A DNA stretch of 64,000 nt from CAWAPS01 sp963783945 (GTDB lineage: Bacteria; Actinomycetota; Acidimicrobiia; Acidimicrobiales; Palsa-688): contig CAWAPS010000024.1 of NCBI GenBank assembly GCA_963783945.1, positions 1 through 64,000 of the forward strand, written 5' to 3'. Of the stretch, positions 25,676 to 35,207 are shown piece after piece. The notes beneath the pieces are model-generated. The model had not been told where the DNA came from. It saw only the letters and a program-made list of their open reading frames with translations, and ran no database searches. Numbering within the stretch: position 1 is the stretch's first letter; each line of letters starts with the position of its first letter. Made by a program: the position numbers and the translations under genes.

Positions 25676-27514
25676 GTGCTCGAAACCAAGCCGGTACTGG
25701 GGGACCCCGCACGGCGGGGTCACGTGGTGGTCTGTGGGCTCAATGCTCTGGGGCTGCGGATAGTCGAGGTCCTGCGCAACTCGGCCGTACCCGTGGTGCT
25801 GGTCGACGACGACCCTGACCCCCGCTTGGTTGCGATCATCGAGCGCTGGCAGGTCCCTTATGTGGCGGAGATGCCCCGCCTGCCTGAGGTGCTGATTGGT
25901 GCGGGTGTCCTCGAGGCTCGGGCGGTGGTCTCGGTCGAGGAGGACGACCTGCAGAACCTCGAAACCGCCTTGGTGGTGCGAACATTGCGCCCCGAGGCCC
26001 GCATCATCGTGCGCATGGCCAATGCTGCGGTGGGGGCAGCGGTGGGCGACCTGGTCAGGTGCGGGGCGGCGCTCGATGTGGCCGGGCTGGCCGCCCCGTC
26101 GCTGGTCGAGGCGTGCCGGCCCGGTGCGCAACTGGAGCTGGACCTGGAAAATGTACGCTTCGTGGTCGGAGAGACCGTGGTTACCCGGCCCGGCAGCCTC
26201 CGTTCGATCTACGAGGACCTGGTTCCGATCGCGGTGGTCGAACCCGACGCCCGGACCGAGATCTGCCCGGGGCGTGACCACATGGTCAAGCCCGGTGACC
26301 GGGTGGTGGTGCTGGGAGTGCCCGAGGAGCTGGCCGAAGCGCTGGGCGGCCACCGGGCGGAGATGGTCACGACGCCGGCGGGGCCGTCCCGAGTCGACCT
26401 GGCCCTGCAGGGCGTCGGTTCAGTGGCGCAAGGTGCCGGCAGGCGGGTCGGCCTTCTTATCGCCGCTGTCCTCGCCCTCGTCCTCGTGTCCTCGCTGGTC
26501 CTCAGGTTGGGTTACCGGACCCAAGGGACCGGCCACCTGTCCGGGCTGGATTCTCTGTACTTCACCGTCGAGACCATCTCAACGGTCGGGTACGGCGACT
26601 TCTCCTTCGCCAGCCAGTCAACTTCGATGCGGGTGTTCGGGATCGTTCTCATAATCCTCGGAGCCACGGCCATCACGGCCCTGTTCGCCTTGATCACCGA
26701 CCTGCTGCTCAGCCGGCGCGTCGCCGACGCCTTCGGCCTGAGGCGGGTCACCCGCCTGCGAGGTCACGTTGTGGTCGTCGGCTTGGGCGCGGTAGGCCTG
26801 CGGGTTGTCGAGGAGCTGCTGCGCTACGGGCTGCCCGTGGTGGTGATCGAAAGCGACGAGCAGAACCGCCACCTGGCCCAGGGCCGGGCCCTGCGCGTCC
26901 CCGTCATCGTAGGTGACGCCACCCAGAAGACCACCCTCGACGCCGCGAACGTGGCCACCGCCTCGGCGGTGGCCATTCTGACCAGCAACGACCTGACAAA
27001 CCTCGAGACCGGATTATCCCTGCGGCAGCATGTGAAGGCGGCCGAACGCGACGTTCCCATCGTGATGCGGATCTTCGATCGTCCGTTGGGGCGGGTCATC
27101 GAGGACAGCTTCGGATTCCGGTTGGTGCGATCGACCTCCGCTCTGGCGGCTCCGTGGTTCGTCGGCGCCGCTCTCGGTCTCGACATCGTCTCCACCTTCT
27201 ACGTCGAGCAGGAACTGCTCCTGGTCGCCCGTCTCACGGTGGCCCCCGCCGGCGGTCTGGCTGGACTGGCCATGCAGGACCTGTCGGCCCGGATTCGAGT
27301 CGTGGCCATCCGCCGTCGGGGCGCCCAGACGCTGGAGCACCCTCCCCGGCGGGCGACCCGCTTTGCTCCGGGGGACAGCGCCTACCTGATCGGCCCGTAC
27401 GAAGAGTTGATCACCGTCCTTCAGCGAGATGCCATTTCGAGCGGCGACGACGGCCCGGTATCCGGCGACACGCTTGAACGCGAAGTGACCATCGACGTGC
27501 CGGTCACCCCGTGA
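25676..27514 (+). CDS. Potassium channel flanked by two RCK/TrkA domains
   Basis: This is a 612-residue protein (GTG 25676, or TTG 25670). Residues 15-130 are a TrkA-N Rossmann domain (HVVVCGLNALGLRIVE). A TrkA-C-like region reaches about 240. Two membrane helices (IAAVLALVLVSSLVL; FGIVLIILGATAITALFALI) flank the pore TISTVGYGDFSF with the K+ filter. A second TrkA-N (HVVVVGLGAVGLRVVEELL) and TrkA-C follow. An RCK domain on both sides of a two-helix pore is a less common layout than the usual C-terminal tandem. The first domain's glycine motif is degenerate (CGLNALG), so it may not bind NAD. Confidence 0.88.
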   Translation: MLETKPVLGDPARRGHVVVCGLNALGLRIVEVLRNSAVPVVLVDDDPDPRLVAIIERWQVPYVAEMPRLPEVLIGAGVLEARAVVSVEEDDLQNLETALVVRTLRPEARIIVRMANAAVGAAVGDLVRCGAALDVAGLAAPSLVEACRPGAQLELDLENVRFVVGETVVTRPGSLRSIYEDLVPIAVVEPDARTEICPGRDHMVKPGDRVVVLGVPEELAEALGGHRAEMVTTPAGPSRVDLALQGVGSVAQGAGRRVGLLIAAVLALVLVSSLVLRLGYRTQGTGHLSGLDSLYFTVETISTVGYGDFSFASQSTSMRVFGIVLIILGATAITALFALITDLLLSRRVADAFGLRRVTRLRGHVVVVGLGAVGLRVVEELLRYGLPVVVIESDEQNRHLAQGRALRVPVIVGDATQKTTLDAANVATASAVAILTSNDLTNLETGLSLRQHVKAAERDVPIVMRIFDRPLGRVIEDSFGFRLVRSTSALAAPWFVGAALGLDIVSTFYVEQELLLVARLTVAPAGGLAGLAMQDLSARIRVVAIRRRGAQTLEHPPRRATRFAPGDSAYLIGPYEELITVLQRDAISSGDDGPVSGDTLEREVTIDVPVTP

Positions 27515-27926
27515 CCCTGGAGGTCGCACTCATGTGTCCGGTCGGGCGAGCGCCCAAGATGAGCTGGCGGATCATCGGTACTTGCCAGTAAGCCGTTGGC
27601 AGGCCGCGACGTGGTGTCAGCGACCAGTCAGGTGGATGAGTCCAACACCGCCAAGGCCGATCACTAGCCAACCACCTGGCGCCGGACTCGGGGTGATGAA
27701 GGACCGCCGAATGCCTGTTACTCGGGCACTGACGGGACCGACGCGAGGGAGCCCGGAGCCGACTACCCCGTGTCGTTGCCGTCGACTGAGTATCGGGGCC
27801 GTCGCCGTGACCAGCTCGTTCGAGCGGCTCGCAAAGAGCGGTCACAAGGCGGTAGATCACCGCGCCGGCCACTCCGACGCTGATGGGCGACCAGACCGGC
27901 AGATCTGGCTCGCCGCGATCAGCCGG
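27515..27926. other. Intergenic region, no gene seen
   Basis: About 410 bases lie between convergent genes. The frames are short and without motifs, and no clear terminator hairpin was found. Confidence 0.35.
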
Positions 27927-28190
27927 TTACTGTCCGAGCTGCGGCGTAAGTCCGTCCACGTGCATTTCGTAGTACTCGTTGTTCGCCCAAGGTCCGACGG
28001 CGCCTTCAACCACGTCACGCACAGCGTCGACTGACTCGCCTTCCCAGATGCAGATGCCGAGTCCATGATCGTTGGTAGCCGCGTGGATTGGCAACGCAAC
28101 GTGGGACGGAAGGCCAGCTTCGAGTGCCTTGGCCTCGGCGGCCTGAAAGCCTTCGGGGTCGTGAATTCGGTGGATGACTGTCACAAACAC
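27927..28190 (-). CDS. Small protein of unknown function
   Basis: This is an 87-residue protein from GTG 28190: VFVTVIHRIHDPEGFQAAEA, then PSHVALPIHAATNDHGLGIC, IWEGESVDAVRDVVEGAVGP and NEYYEMHVD. The alternation of strands and helices suggests a dimeric ferredoxin-like alpha-beta barrel fold. The frame is open further upstream but that part is Arg/Pro-rich. There is no membrane span. It stands alone, convergent with the K+ channel gene. The function is unknown. Confidence 0.6.
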   Translation of the reverse strand: MFVTVIHRIHDPEGFQAAEAKALEAGLPSHVALPIHAATNDHGLGICIWEGESVDAVRDVVEGAVGPWANNEYYEMHVDGLTPQLGQ

Positions 28191-28257
28191 GGGGTTTACC
28201 GTCCATTCATCGGGGTGACGGCGCGAAAGCGCGGCCCCATTGCTAGCACACCTGACA

Positions 28258-28392
28258 ATGGCGCGCTCCTTCGACACCGCCCACCTCTGCGCCGATGGCG
28301 GAGGCCGCGAGCTCGGGACCGATACGTTCTTCGGGCAAGACGGCAAGTTCGCGCTTCAAACATTCGCGTTCAAAGCGACGGCCAAAGCCTGA
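28258..28392 (+). pseudogene. C-terminal fragment of an NTF2/SnoaL-like protein
   Basis: This is a 44-codon frame, MARSFDTAHLCADGG to TDTFFGQDGKFALQTFAFKA and a stop. The FFGxDGKFALQTFAF strand resembles the last strands of SnoaL/NTF2-like proteins. No upstream part is present, so it reads as a gene remnant. The call is tentative. Confidence 0.35.
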
Positions 28393-28930
28393 AGGAGCGC
28401 TGGGCCCGTCCGCCGACGCGCCCAGCGACCCTTAGCGCTACTGCGGACCGCGCTAGTCAAACTATTCGATCGAGTGATGGTTCAAGCCGAGAAGCTGACG
28501 TTCACCCTGCCCCACTGGATGCGTAACGTCGTCGTCAGCCACAGGCACTTCAGCGGGCATGCGGGCTCGGCGCCGGGTCGTACTCGCTCGTACCTGGCAG
28601 TTGCCACCGGTAAAGGATCTGCTGGCTCGGCGCTGGGCCCTCAGAATCCTGGGGGAGCGTCGGGACGGTCCGCTCGGCGCCGGGATCTCCAATCACGGTG
28701 CTACCAGATTTCGTCGAGCGTGTTGTAACGGGCTCCTCCTACAAGTCGACGACGTCGGGCCCGTCAAACGGAGGCGGCGACGACGCGTAAACGCTCACCG
28801 GCCTCGGCCACGCGCTCAGTGAGGCACGGCCGCCTCTCGACGGCGGGCCAGGCCTTGGTCCGACGCGAACTACCGGCTTCATCGGTCGACAACGCCGAGC
28901 GGAGAACGGTCGTCATCGCGGCCGGAGAGG
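28393..28930. other. Intergenic region downstream of the SARP gene, no gene seen
   Basis: About 540 bases contain only short Arg/Ser-rich frames. It may hold further gene debris like the fragment to its left, but nothing can be named. Confidence 0.35.
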
Positions 28931-31900
28931 CTAGTAGTCAGCAACGGCACTTCGGCAGCGCTTGGCGTCGAGCGGCTGTCCGGCCTGCATGAACCGATCG
29001 CCGGCGGATGCCATCAGGTCCCGGGCCTTGGTGATGTCGCCGGTGATGGCGGCGACGACGGCTTGGGCTTCGGCGATGCCGGCCTCCCACGAGGTTCCCT
29101 GCCACAGGGCCGTCCACTGCTCGGCCACGAGGAGGTGTCGTCGGGCGTTGTCGAGGTCGTTGGCGCGAGCGCAGGCGATCGCGGCGGGGACGGCGAGCAT
29201 GATCGAACAAAACGAGCAGACGTCGTCCCAGCCGAGTATGGACTCGGCTCGATCGACGATCGCCCTGGCCTCGAGCGGGTCGGGCGTCGCCGTGATCATC
29301 GTGCCGAAGACGCGCTGCAGCAGGTGCCTGGCGATGACTGAGGCGCGCGCCAGCGGGAGGGCCTGTTGGAGCAGTCGCATAGCCTCGGGGCGGTCGCCTT
29401 CGGCGATGCGAACCTCGGCCAGCCGCTGCAAGGAGTGGGCTTCGCCTGCCGGTGAACCCACGGCCCGGTGGAGATCGCCGGCCTCGGCCAGTTCGGACCC
29501 GGCGAGCTCTAGATCGCCGGAGAGAAGCGCCGCTTCGCCGATCAGCGCTGAGGCGAAAGCTGCGGCACGAAGGGCGCCGCTGCGCCGGGCTGTCGCCTGC
29601 AGGTGGCGGGCGACATCGATGACTTCGGCGTACGGCGTCGGTCCGTACAGCAGGAACTCGGCGGGGCAGAGGTAGCCGTCGAAGATGGCGTTGGCGATCT
29701 CCGGGTTTTCCATCGTCCGGTGCAGCTCGACGCGCATCCGGTCGAACCAGCTGCCCGAGCGATGGGCCAGCAGTCCCTGAAGCGCGATCAGATCCAGCAC
29801 CTTCCAATCCCGGCCACCTGCGAGCACGAGATTCTGCGCCTCATCGGTCGCCGACTGGGCGGTATCGAAATCTGACGCGAAGAAGGCGCTCTGGGCCCGG
29901 GCCAGCAGGATATCGGCATCGTCAAGGCCGCCGTCGGTGTCGACCCCTCCGAGGGCGGCGGCTGCCGTGTCGAGGTCCCCGGCCATGACGGCGCTGCGGG
30001 CCAGCCGCACCCGCAACCCGCGGACGTCCTTGGGATCGGCGGTATCGAGCGCTTCTCGGTAGGCCGATGGAGCCATCGGGTCGCCGATGGCGTTGAGCAG
30101 GTCGGCCCGCAACGACAGACATCGAGCTCGTTCAGTTCCGGAGGCGTGGGGGCGAACGCTGTCGACGAGGGCCAGCCCGTCCCGATAGGCCCCGAGGGCG
30201 GCTTCGGTCTCGGCGGCCCGGAGAAGATAGGGCACGGCCTCGGTAGCGGCACCGGCCTGCAGCAGATGGTGACCGATCTGCGCCGCCGTCGCCCGCAGCT
30301 CGATCAGGCGGGTGGCGGCGTCGCGATGGATCCGTCGGCGGCGGTGGGGCGGCAGGTCCTCAAGGAGCGCATCGCGCACCAGACGGTGACGGAACCGATA
30401 GCCGGCGCTTGTCGGTTCGACAACGAGGGCGGCGAGGGCGGCGTCGAGATGGTCGAAGGCCTCTGACTCGCTCACACCGGACAGAGCGACGAAGTCGTCG
30501 GTGTCGAAGGTCGATCCGACGATGGCCACCCGCTGTAGCACCTCGCGCGTTGCCGGCGCGATGCCACCGATCATGTTCGCGTCCAGAGCCTGGACCCACC
30601 GCGGCTCCTTCGCCGCCCGCCGGGCGAGTTCGTTGACCGCGAACGGGATGCCGCGGCTGAACGCCTCGATCTGCTCGATCATTTCGGCCGTCGGCTCGGC
30701 GACGTGACGGCGGGCGAGAGATTCGACCTCGTCGTGATCGAAGGGTCCGAGCTCGAGTTGAATAGCGCCGTTGCGGTCAGTCAGGCTGCGGAGGGTCTCC
30801 TCGAGTGTCGTGCTCATTCGGGAGGGGCGATGCGAGAGCACGATGCACACCCGTTCGTCGCGGGTCGACCGGGCAATGTAGTGCACGAGGCGGAGGCTGG
30901 CGTCATCGGCGTCGTGCACGTCGTCGATGGTCAGGAGCATGCCATTGCTCGCCGAGGCCAGACGGACGAGCTCGGCGGCCGCGACGAACAGCCGCTGATG
31001 GGCACTCCCGCCTTGCCAAGAGATATCGGCGCCGGCGAGGGCGCGGTCGATCTCCTCTCGGTGGTGGTCGGGGAGTCCGTCGAGCAAAGTCGGATGGTGC
31101 CGGCACACGTCGGCCAGTGCCTCGACGACCGGTGCGTAAGGCCAGGCTCCCTCCACCGACGCCGATGTCCCGTGGCCGATGCGAAACCCCAGTTCCCGAG
31201 CCCGGACGGTGACCGCTGCGAGCAGGGTCGACTTGCCGATTCCGGGCGGACCGCTCACGATCACGGTACGACTCTGTCCCGCAGCCGAGTCGAGCAGTGC
31301 GCCGTCCACGACAGCCAGTTCGAGGTCGCGGCCGATCAGCGTTTCCTCCGTCCGGGGACGGACCTCGTGCTCAGCCAGCAGACGGTCGTGGAGAGCCCGC
31401 GCCTCGGCGCCGGGCGCGACGCCGAGCTCCCCCCGCAAGGCACGGTCCATGCGTTCGAACTGTCGCAGTGCGGCGTGACGGTCACCACTAGCGGCGTACC
31501 GCCGCATCAGAGCCAGATGTGCGATCTCGTCGCTCGGGTCCAGGTCGATGACGGCGTCCCAGCGGTGATCCAGGCGCAGCAGGTCGAGGTGGCGGAATCG
31601 CAGTTGCTCGCGCCGTTCCTCGGCCCAAGAGTCGTAGCGGTCTTGAGGGAGAAGCTCCCCGGCGTAGAGCTCGAGCGCTTGACGGGCCACGGCGACGTCG
31701 TCGTCGAGGAGAGCCCGGCGCGCTAGGTCCTCGAAACGTACAACGTCGACGATCGTGGTGGCGGCTGGGCAGAGAGCCACGCTGCTGCCGTCGAGGATCA
31801 CCGAACCGGGGACCCCGATCGCTCGCCGGGCGAAGTGAGCGGCCTTGTGCAGCCTGGGCGTCGCCACCTCGACCGCGTCGTCGGGCCACACGAGGTCGAT

Positions 31901-32083
31901 GATCTGCTCTCGATGTAGACGCCGCCCCGGAGCCAAGGCAAGGATCTTGACGAGCGCTGCCGCGTGGCGGCGCCCCCAGCTGGTCTCCGGTACGGGTGCG
32001 CCGTCGACCGTCACCTCGAATCGGCCGAGCATCGTGATGCGGACCGTCGGGACCTGTCTTCCGGGGATACCGACGTCGGTCAT
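28931..32083 (-). CDS. Large SARP-type regulator (BTAD + AAA ATPase + TPR)
   Basis: This is a 1050-residue transcription regulator. Residues 10-100 are an OmpR-like DNA-binding domain (RITMLGRFEVTVDGAPV; RRLHREQIIDLVWPD). Residues 105-250 are the BTAD helical domain. An ATPase domain follows with Walker A VSGPPGIGKSTLL and Walker B MLLTIDDVHDADD. The C-terminal half is TPR-like helical repeats. This is the AfsR/large-SARP layout that switches on specialised-metabolite clusters. ATG 32083 overlaps the azlD stop (ATGA), so it is co-translated with azlC-azlD. SARP-like direct repeats lie in the divergent promoter of the unit (33138-33155). Control of the OsmC-to-ABC operon is inferred. Confidence 0.9.
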   Translation of the reverse strand: MTDVGIPGRQVPTVRITMLGRFEVTVDGAPVPETSWGRRHAAALVKILALAPGRRLHREQIIDLVWPDDAVEVATPRLHKAAHFARRAIGVPGSVILDGSSVALCPAATTIVDVVRFEDLARRALLDDDVAVARQALELYAGELLPQDRYDSWAEERREQLRFRHLDLLRLDHRWDAVIDLDPSDEIAHLALMRRYAASGDRHAALRQFERMDRALRGELGVAPGAEARALHDRLLAEHEVRPRTEETLIGRDLELAVVDGALLDSAAGQSRTVIVSGPPGIGKSTLLAAVTVRARELGFRIGHGTSASVEGAWPYAPVVEALADVCRHHPTLLDGLPDHHREEIDRALAGADISWQGGSAHQRLFVAAAELVRLASASNGMLLTIDDVHDADDASLRLVHYIARSTRDERVCIVLSHRPSRMSTTLEETLRSLTDRNGAIQLELGPFDHDEVESLARRHVAEPTAEMIEQIEAFSRGIPFAVNELARRAAKEPRWVQALDANMIGGIAPATREVLQRVAIVGSTFDTDDFVALSGVSESEAFDHLDAALAALVVEPTSAGYRFRHRLVRDALLEDLPPHRRRRIHRDAATRLIELRATAAQIGHHLLQAGAATEAVPYLLRAAETEAALGAYRDGLALVDSVRPHASGTERARCLSLRADLLNAIGDPMAPSAYREALDTADPKDVRGLRVRLARSAVMAGDLDTAAAALGGVDTDGGLDDADILLARAQSAFFASDFDTAQSATDEAQNLVLAGGRDWKVLDLIALQGLLAHRSGSWFDRMRVELHRTMENPEIANAIFDGYLCPAEFLLYGPTPYAEVIDVARHLQATARRSGALRAAAFASALIGEAALLSGDLELAGSELAEAGDLHRAVGSPAGEAHSLQRLAEVRIAEGDRPEAMRLLQQALPLARASVIARHLLQRVFGTMITATPDPLEARAIVDRAESILGWDDVCSFCSIMLAVPAAIACARANDLDNARRHLLVAEQWTALWQGTSWEAGIAEAQAVVAAITGDITKARDLMASAGDRFMQAGQPLDAKRCRSAVADY

Positions 32084-32397
32084 CGGGCGAGCAGATCCGC
32101 GGCCATGGTTGCGCCAGCGTAGATCCCGCCTCCCCAGGCCACTACCCGTAACATCGAGCGGCCCCGAGCCGCGCCCACGAGGCTGGCGGTGAGCGCGAGC
32201 AGCGTCGGGATGGCGGCACTGCCCGTCGCGGCCCCCCGACCCGACACGACGATCAGCGCCGACAGCGCGGCGACGCCGGCATAGCGGATAGCGCGGTCCG
32301 CCGCCGCGGTCAGGACGAGTCGCCTCAGCAGGGTCATAGGACCGATCCGGAAAAGGAAGCTCCCGGTGCCGACGGCGATGATCACCACCCAGGTCAC
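32080..32397 (-). CDS. azlD: AzlD-like branched-chain amino acid exporter subunit
   Basis: This is a 105-residue membrane protein from GTG 32397 with four hydrophobic helices: WVVIIAVGTGSFLFRIGP (the typical AzlD start), AIRYAGVAALSALIVVSG, PTLLALTASLVGAARG and VVAWGGGIYAGATMAADLL. It partners AzlC in exporting branched-chain amino acids. Its start overlaps the azlC stop (GTGA, 32394-32397) and its stop overlaps the SARP start, so the three genes form one translationally coupled operon. Confidence 0.85.
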   Translation of the reverse strand: MTWVVIIAVGTGSFLFRIGPMTLLRRLVLTAAADRAIRYAGVAALSALIVVSGRGAATGSAAIPTLLALTASLVGAARGRSMLRVVAWGGGIYAGATMAADLLAR

Positions 32398-33116
32398 CGG
32401 TGGCTCCGGCGGTCGTTCGCCATGCCTGCGGCCGCCCCCGCGATGATCGCCGAGATCAGGCCAGTGCCGTTCGGCCAGTTGGCGGTGATCAGGGCTACCA
32501 GCCCGGCGGCCACCATCACGGCCCGGGTCGTGGCGACGCGAAAGCCTCCGCCGACGAGCCCCAATAGGCAGAGGGGAGCGAACACGTCGAGATTGACCGG
32601 CCCGAGATCGGCTCCCATCAGCACCCCGATCGCCGTGGCCGCGGACCACCCGGCGGCGAGAGTGAAACCGGCGCCGAGGAAGTAGCGCCGCTGCTCGCCG
32701 AGATCGCCACAGCCCTCGGCGTGGAGTTCGGCCGCCGCCCATGTCGGGTCGATGATCAGCCCGGCCGCGACGACCCGGAACCAGCGCGGTTGCCCCGTCC
32801 AGCGCCGGGCCAACGACGCGCTGTAGACGAGAAGGCGGGCGTTCACCAGGAGACCGGTGAGAACAGCGGCCTCCGGCCCGGACCGGTCCATCACTCGGAT
32901 CGCGGCCAGTTGGGCGCTGCCGCCGAAGATCAGCAGGCTCCCGGCCCATCCGGCCAGGGACTCCCCCCGCGCCGCCGCGGCGGCGCCGATCAGGAGAGCG
33001 AAGGGGACGTAGGCCGGGAGCAACACCAACATGGCGAACGACCCGGTCCGGGCCGGCCCCGACGAGCCGCGCCTGTTCGGATTCCCCTTGATCCTGCTGG
33101 CGATTGACGTGGTCAC
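32394..33116 (-). CDS. azlC: AzlC-like branched-chain amino acid permease
   Basis: The protein is 240 residues from GTG 33116; the frame is open further but crosses the divergent promoter. Family hallmarks are VPFALLIGAAAAARGESLAG, GSLLIFGGSAQLAAI, LTGLLVNARLLVYSASLARR and LIIDPTWAA. Together with AzlD it forms an exporter of valine/leucine-like amino acids or analogues. Being in one operon with a SARP regulator suggests it may export a precursor or product of the neighbouring pathway, which is inference. Confidence 0.88.
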   Translation of the reverse strand: MTTSIASRIKGNPNRRGSSGPARTGSFAMLVLLPAYVPFALLIGAAAAARGESLAGWAGSLLIFGGSAQLAAIRVMDRSGPEAAVLTGLLVNARLLVYSASLARRWTGQPRWFRVVAAGLIIDPTWAAAELHAEGCGDLGEQRRYFLGAGFTLAAGWSAATAIGVLMGADLGPVNLDVFAPLCLLGLVGGGFRVATTRAVMVAAGLVALITANWPNGTGLISAIIAGAAAGMANDRRSHR

Positions 33117-33137
33117 AGGTCGTGATAATCCTCGCTT

Positions 33138-33155
33138 GACCTTCCCCAGACCTTC
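33138..33155 (+). promoter_or_regulatory. Direct heptamer repeats, candidate SARP operator
   Basis: GACCTTC occurs at 33138-33144 and 33149-33155, an 11-base period (seven plus four). An inverted copy, GAAGGTC, is at 33188-33194. SARP proteins bind direct heptamers with this spacing. The site lies in the 140-base gap between azlC and the OsmC-like gene. Confidence 0.55.
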
Positions 33156-33256
33156 CCTTGGCGTCGGCGGGCCGGAGCAGGGAGCGGGAAGGTCCCCACC
33201 GTACGGTTCTCCCATCTCGTCGACCGGCGAGACCCACACAAAGGAGAACTCCACTC

Positions 33257-33823
33257 ATGTCTGTGACCGCCGACCAAACCGTCCGCAACGGAGTCGACAC
33301 CGCCGCGCTCTTCGCGACCCTTGATGCCGTCAAGGCCACCCCCGAGATCGCCAAGTTCCAGTTCCGCGCCACCAACAGGTGGATCAGCGGCACCCATAAC
33401 CAGTCGACGATCCACGGCTTCTATGGAGTCGGCCAGGAGATGGCGCACTCGACCATCTCGACCGTCGACGCTGACCACCCCGCGGTGCTCGTCGGTTCCG
33501 ACCACGCCCCGACGCCCGTCGAGTACGTGCTGCACGCCCTGGCCGCCTGCCTCACCGCGGGCATCGCCAACATTGCGGCCGCCCGCAAGGTCAACCTCAC
33601 CACCGTCGAGTCGACCGTCGAGGGCAACATCGACCTGCTCGGCCTCCTCGGTCTGGACCACGACGTCCGCAACGGCTTCGACGCGATCAAGGTCACCTTC
33701 CGGCTTTCGGGGGACGACCCGGCCAAGCTGCGCCAGGTTGTCGAACAGTCCAGGGCCCGCTCGGCCGTCTACGACATCATCACCAACGGCGTAAACGTCG
33801 CGGTTGAGGTCGACGAGGCCTGA
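33257..33823 (+). CDS. OsmC-family protein
   Basis: The protein is 188 residues from ATG 33257, with AAGGAG eleven bases upstream. The OsmC core is recognised by PTPVEYVLHALAACLTAG, with the conserved Cys, and GNIDLLGLLG. Family members reduce organic hydroperoxides with a Cys pair. Here the second Cys position has Ser (EQSRARSAVYD), so this is probably not a classical peroxidase and may act as a thiol/acyl-binding variant. It is the first gene of a plus-strand run including two flavoproteins, a deacetylase and an exporter. Confidence 0.85.
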   Translation: MSVTADQTVRNGVDTAALFATLDAVKATPEIAKFQFRATNRWISGTHNQSTIHGFYGVGQEMAHSTISTVDADHPAVLVGSDHAPTPVEYVLHALAACLTAGIANIAAARKVNLTTVESTVEGNIDLLGLLGLDHDVRNGFDAIKVTFRLSGDDPAKLRQVVEQSRARSAVYDIITNGVNVAVEVDEA

Positions 33824-33923
33824 CGGCAGGGACCGACACCGCCTTACATCCTCGAGACGGGATGGCACTGGCGGGCCCCCGCCCGACCAGCGCCACCCCG
33901 TCGTTAACCGACGGGACACCCCA

Positions 33924-35207
33924 ATGGAATCCACTGACACCCTGATCATCGGCGCAGGGCAGGCCGGCCTGGCCATGAGCCAATGTCTCGGCGCGCTCGG
34001 CCGTGACCACCTCGTCGTCGAACGCGGACGGGTCGCAGATCGCTGGCACACAGAGCGCTGGGACTCCCTGCACCTGCTCACCCCGAACTGGATGACGCGC
34101 CTGCCCGAATGGAGCTACACGGGACCCGACCCGGACGGGTTCATGTCGGCTTTCGAGGTCGCGACCTTCCTCGATCGCTACGCCACGTCGTTCGACGCTC
34201 CGATCCGGGAGCAAACAGCCGTTCTCGGCGTGACGAGCCGGGACGACGGATTCACCGCGAACACTACCGACACCACGATCCGGGCCAACAACCTCGTCAT
34301 CGCCACCGGCTGGTGCGACCGGGCCGCGGTTCCCCGAGTTGGCCGTGACCTGGCCCGACACATCCATCAGGTCGTTCCCACGGGCTATCGGGCACCGCAG
34401 GACATTCCGCCGGGTGGCGTGCTCGTCGTGGGGGCGTCTGCCACCGGGGTCCAACTGGCCGACGAGCTCCGCAGCAGCGGACGCGACGTGACTCTCGCGA
34501 TCGGCCATCACAGCCGGCTGCCCCGCCTGTACCGGGGTATCGACATATTCCGATGGCTCGAGGTGATCGGCTCGTTCGACAAGACCGTCGACGACGTGGC
34601 CGACGTGTCGGCCGGCCGGACCGAGCCCTCGCTTCAACTCGTGGGCCGCCCGGATCACCGCACCATCGATCTCACCACGCTGCAAGCGAGCGGAGTCCGT
34701 CTCGTCGGTCGCCTGCTCGGGGTCGACGGAGCCCGAGTGAAACTCGGCACCGAGGTTCGCCGCGTCATCGACAGCGCCGATCGACACATGGCCCGCATCC
34801 TCACCCGCATCGACGCCGCGATCGATCGTCTCGGGCTAGGCCACGAGGTGTTCGATGCCGAACCCAGCCGCACGGTGACCGACATGAATGTCCCCGAGTC
34901 GCTCGACTTAGACGCGGCCGGGATCCGCTCGATCGTGTGGGCGACCGGATACCGCCGCTCCTACGGGTGGATCGATCTTCCCATCTTCGACCGACTTGGA
35001 GAGATCGCCCAGTACCGGGGGGTCACCGCCTATCCCGGCGCCTACGTGCTCGGGCAGCGGTTCCAGCACTACCAGAACTCGAACTTCATCGACGGCGTCG
35101 GCCGCGACGCCCGCCACCTCGCCGCCTACATCTGCGCGCGGCGGCAACGACACCTGAACCCGATTCCCGACACTCAGCCATCCGACCAGAAACGAGCCAG
35201 CAGATGA
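33924..35207 (+). CDS. CzcO-like flavin-dependent monooxygenase
   Basis: This is a 427-residue FAD/NAD(P) oxidoreductase. The FAD motif is TLIIGAGQAGLAMSQCLGAL, followed by the ERWDSLHLLTPNW segment of the CzcO/FMO-like group. The NADP motif is VLVVGASATGVQLADEL and the C-terminal ATG motif is IVWATGYRRSY. ATG 33924 is the first start after the OsmC gene; the gap is 100 bases. Its stop overlaps the next gene (ATGA, 35204-35207). A role in oxidising a small metabolite is likely; the substrate is unknown. Confidence 0.85.
   Translation: MESTDTLIIGAGQAGLAMSQCLGALGRDHLVVERGRVADRWHTERWDSLHLLTPNWMTRLPEWSYTGPDPDGFMSAFEVATFLDRYATSFDAPIREQTAVLGVTSRDDGFTANTTDTTIRANNLVIATGWCDRAAVPRVGRDLARHIHQVVPTGYRAPQDIPPGGVLVVGASATGVQLADELRSSGRDVTLAIGHHSRLPRLYRGIDIFRWLEVIGSFDKTVDDVADVSAGRTEPSLQLVGRPDHRTIDLTTLQASGVRLVGRLLGVDGARVKLGTEVRRVIDSADRHMARILTRIDAAIDRLGLGHEVFDAEPSRTVTDMNVPESLDLDAAGIRSIVWATGYRRSYGWIDLPIFDRLGEIAQYRGVTAYPGAYVLGQRFQHYQNSNFIDGVGRDARHLAAYICARRQRHLNPIPDTQPSDQKRASR

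Noticed and set aside
28462..28692. 76-codon minus-strand frame
   Set aside because: Only the last 30 residues look protein-like and nothing is recognisable; not enough to call a gene or relic.
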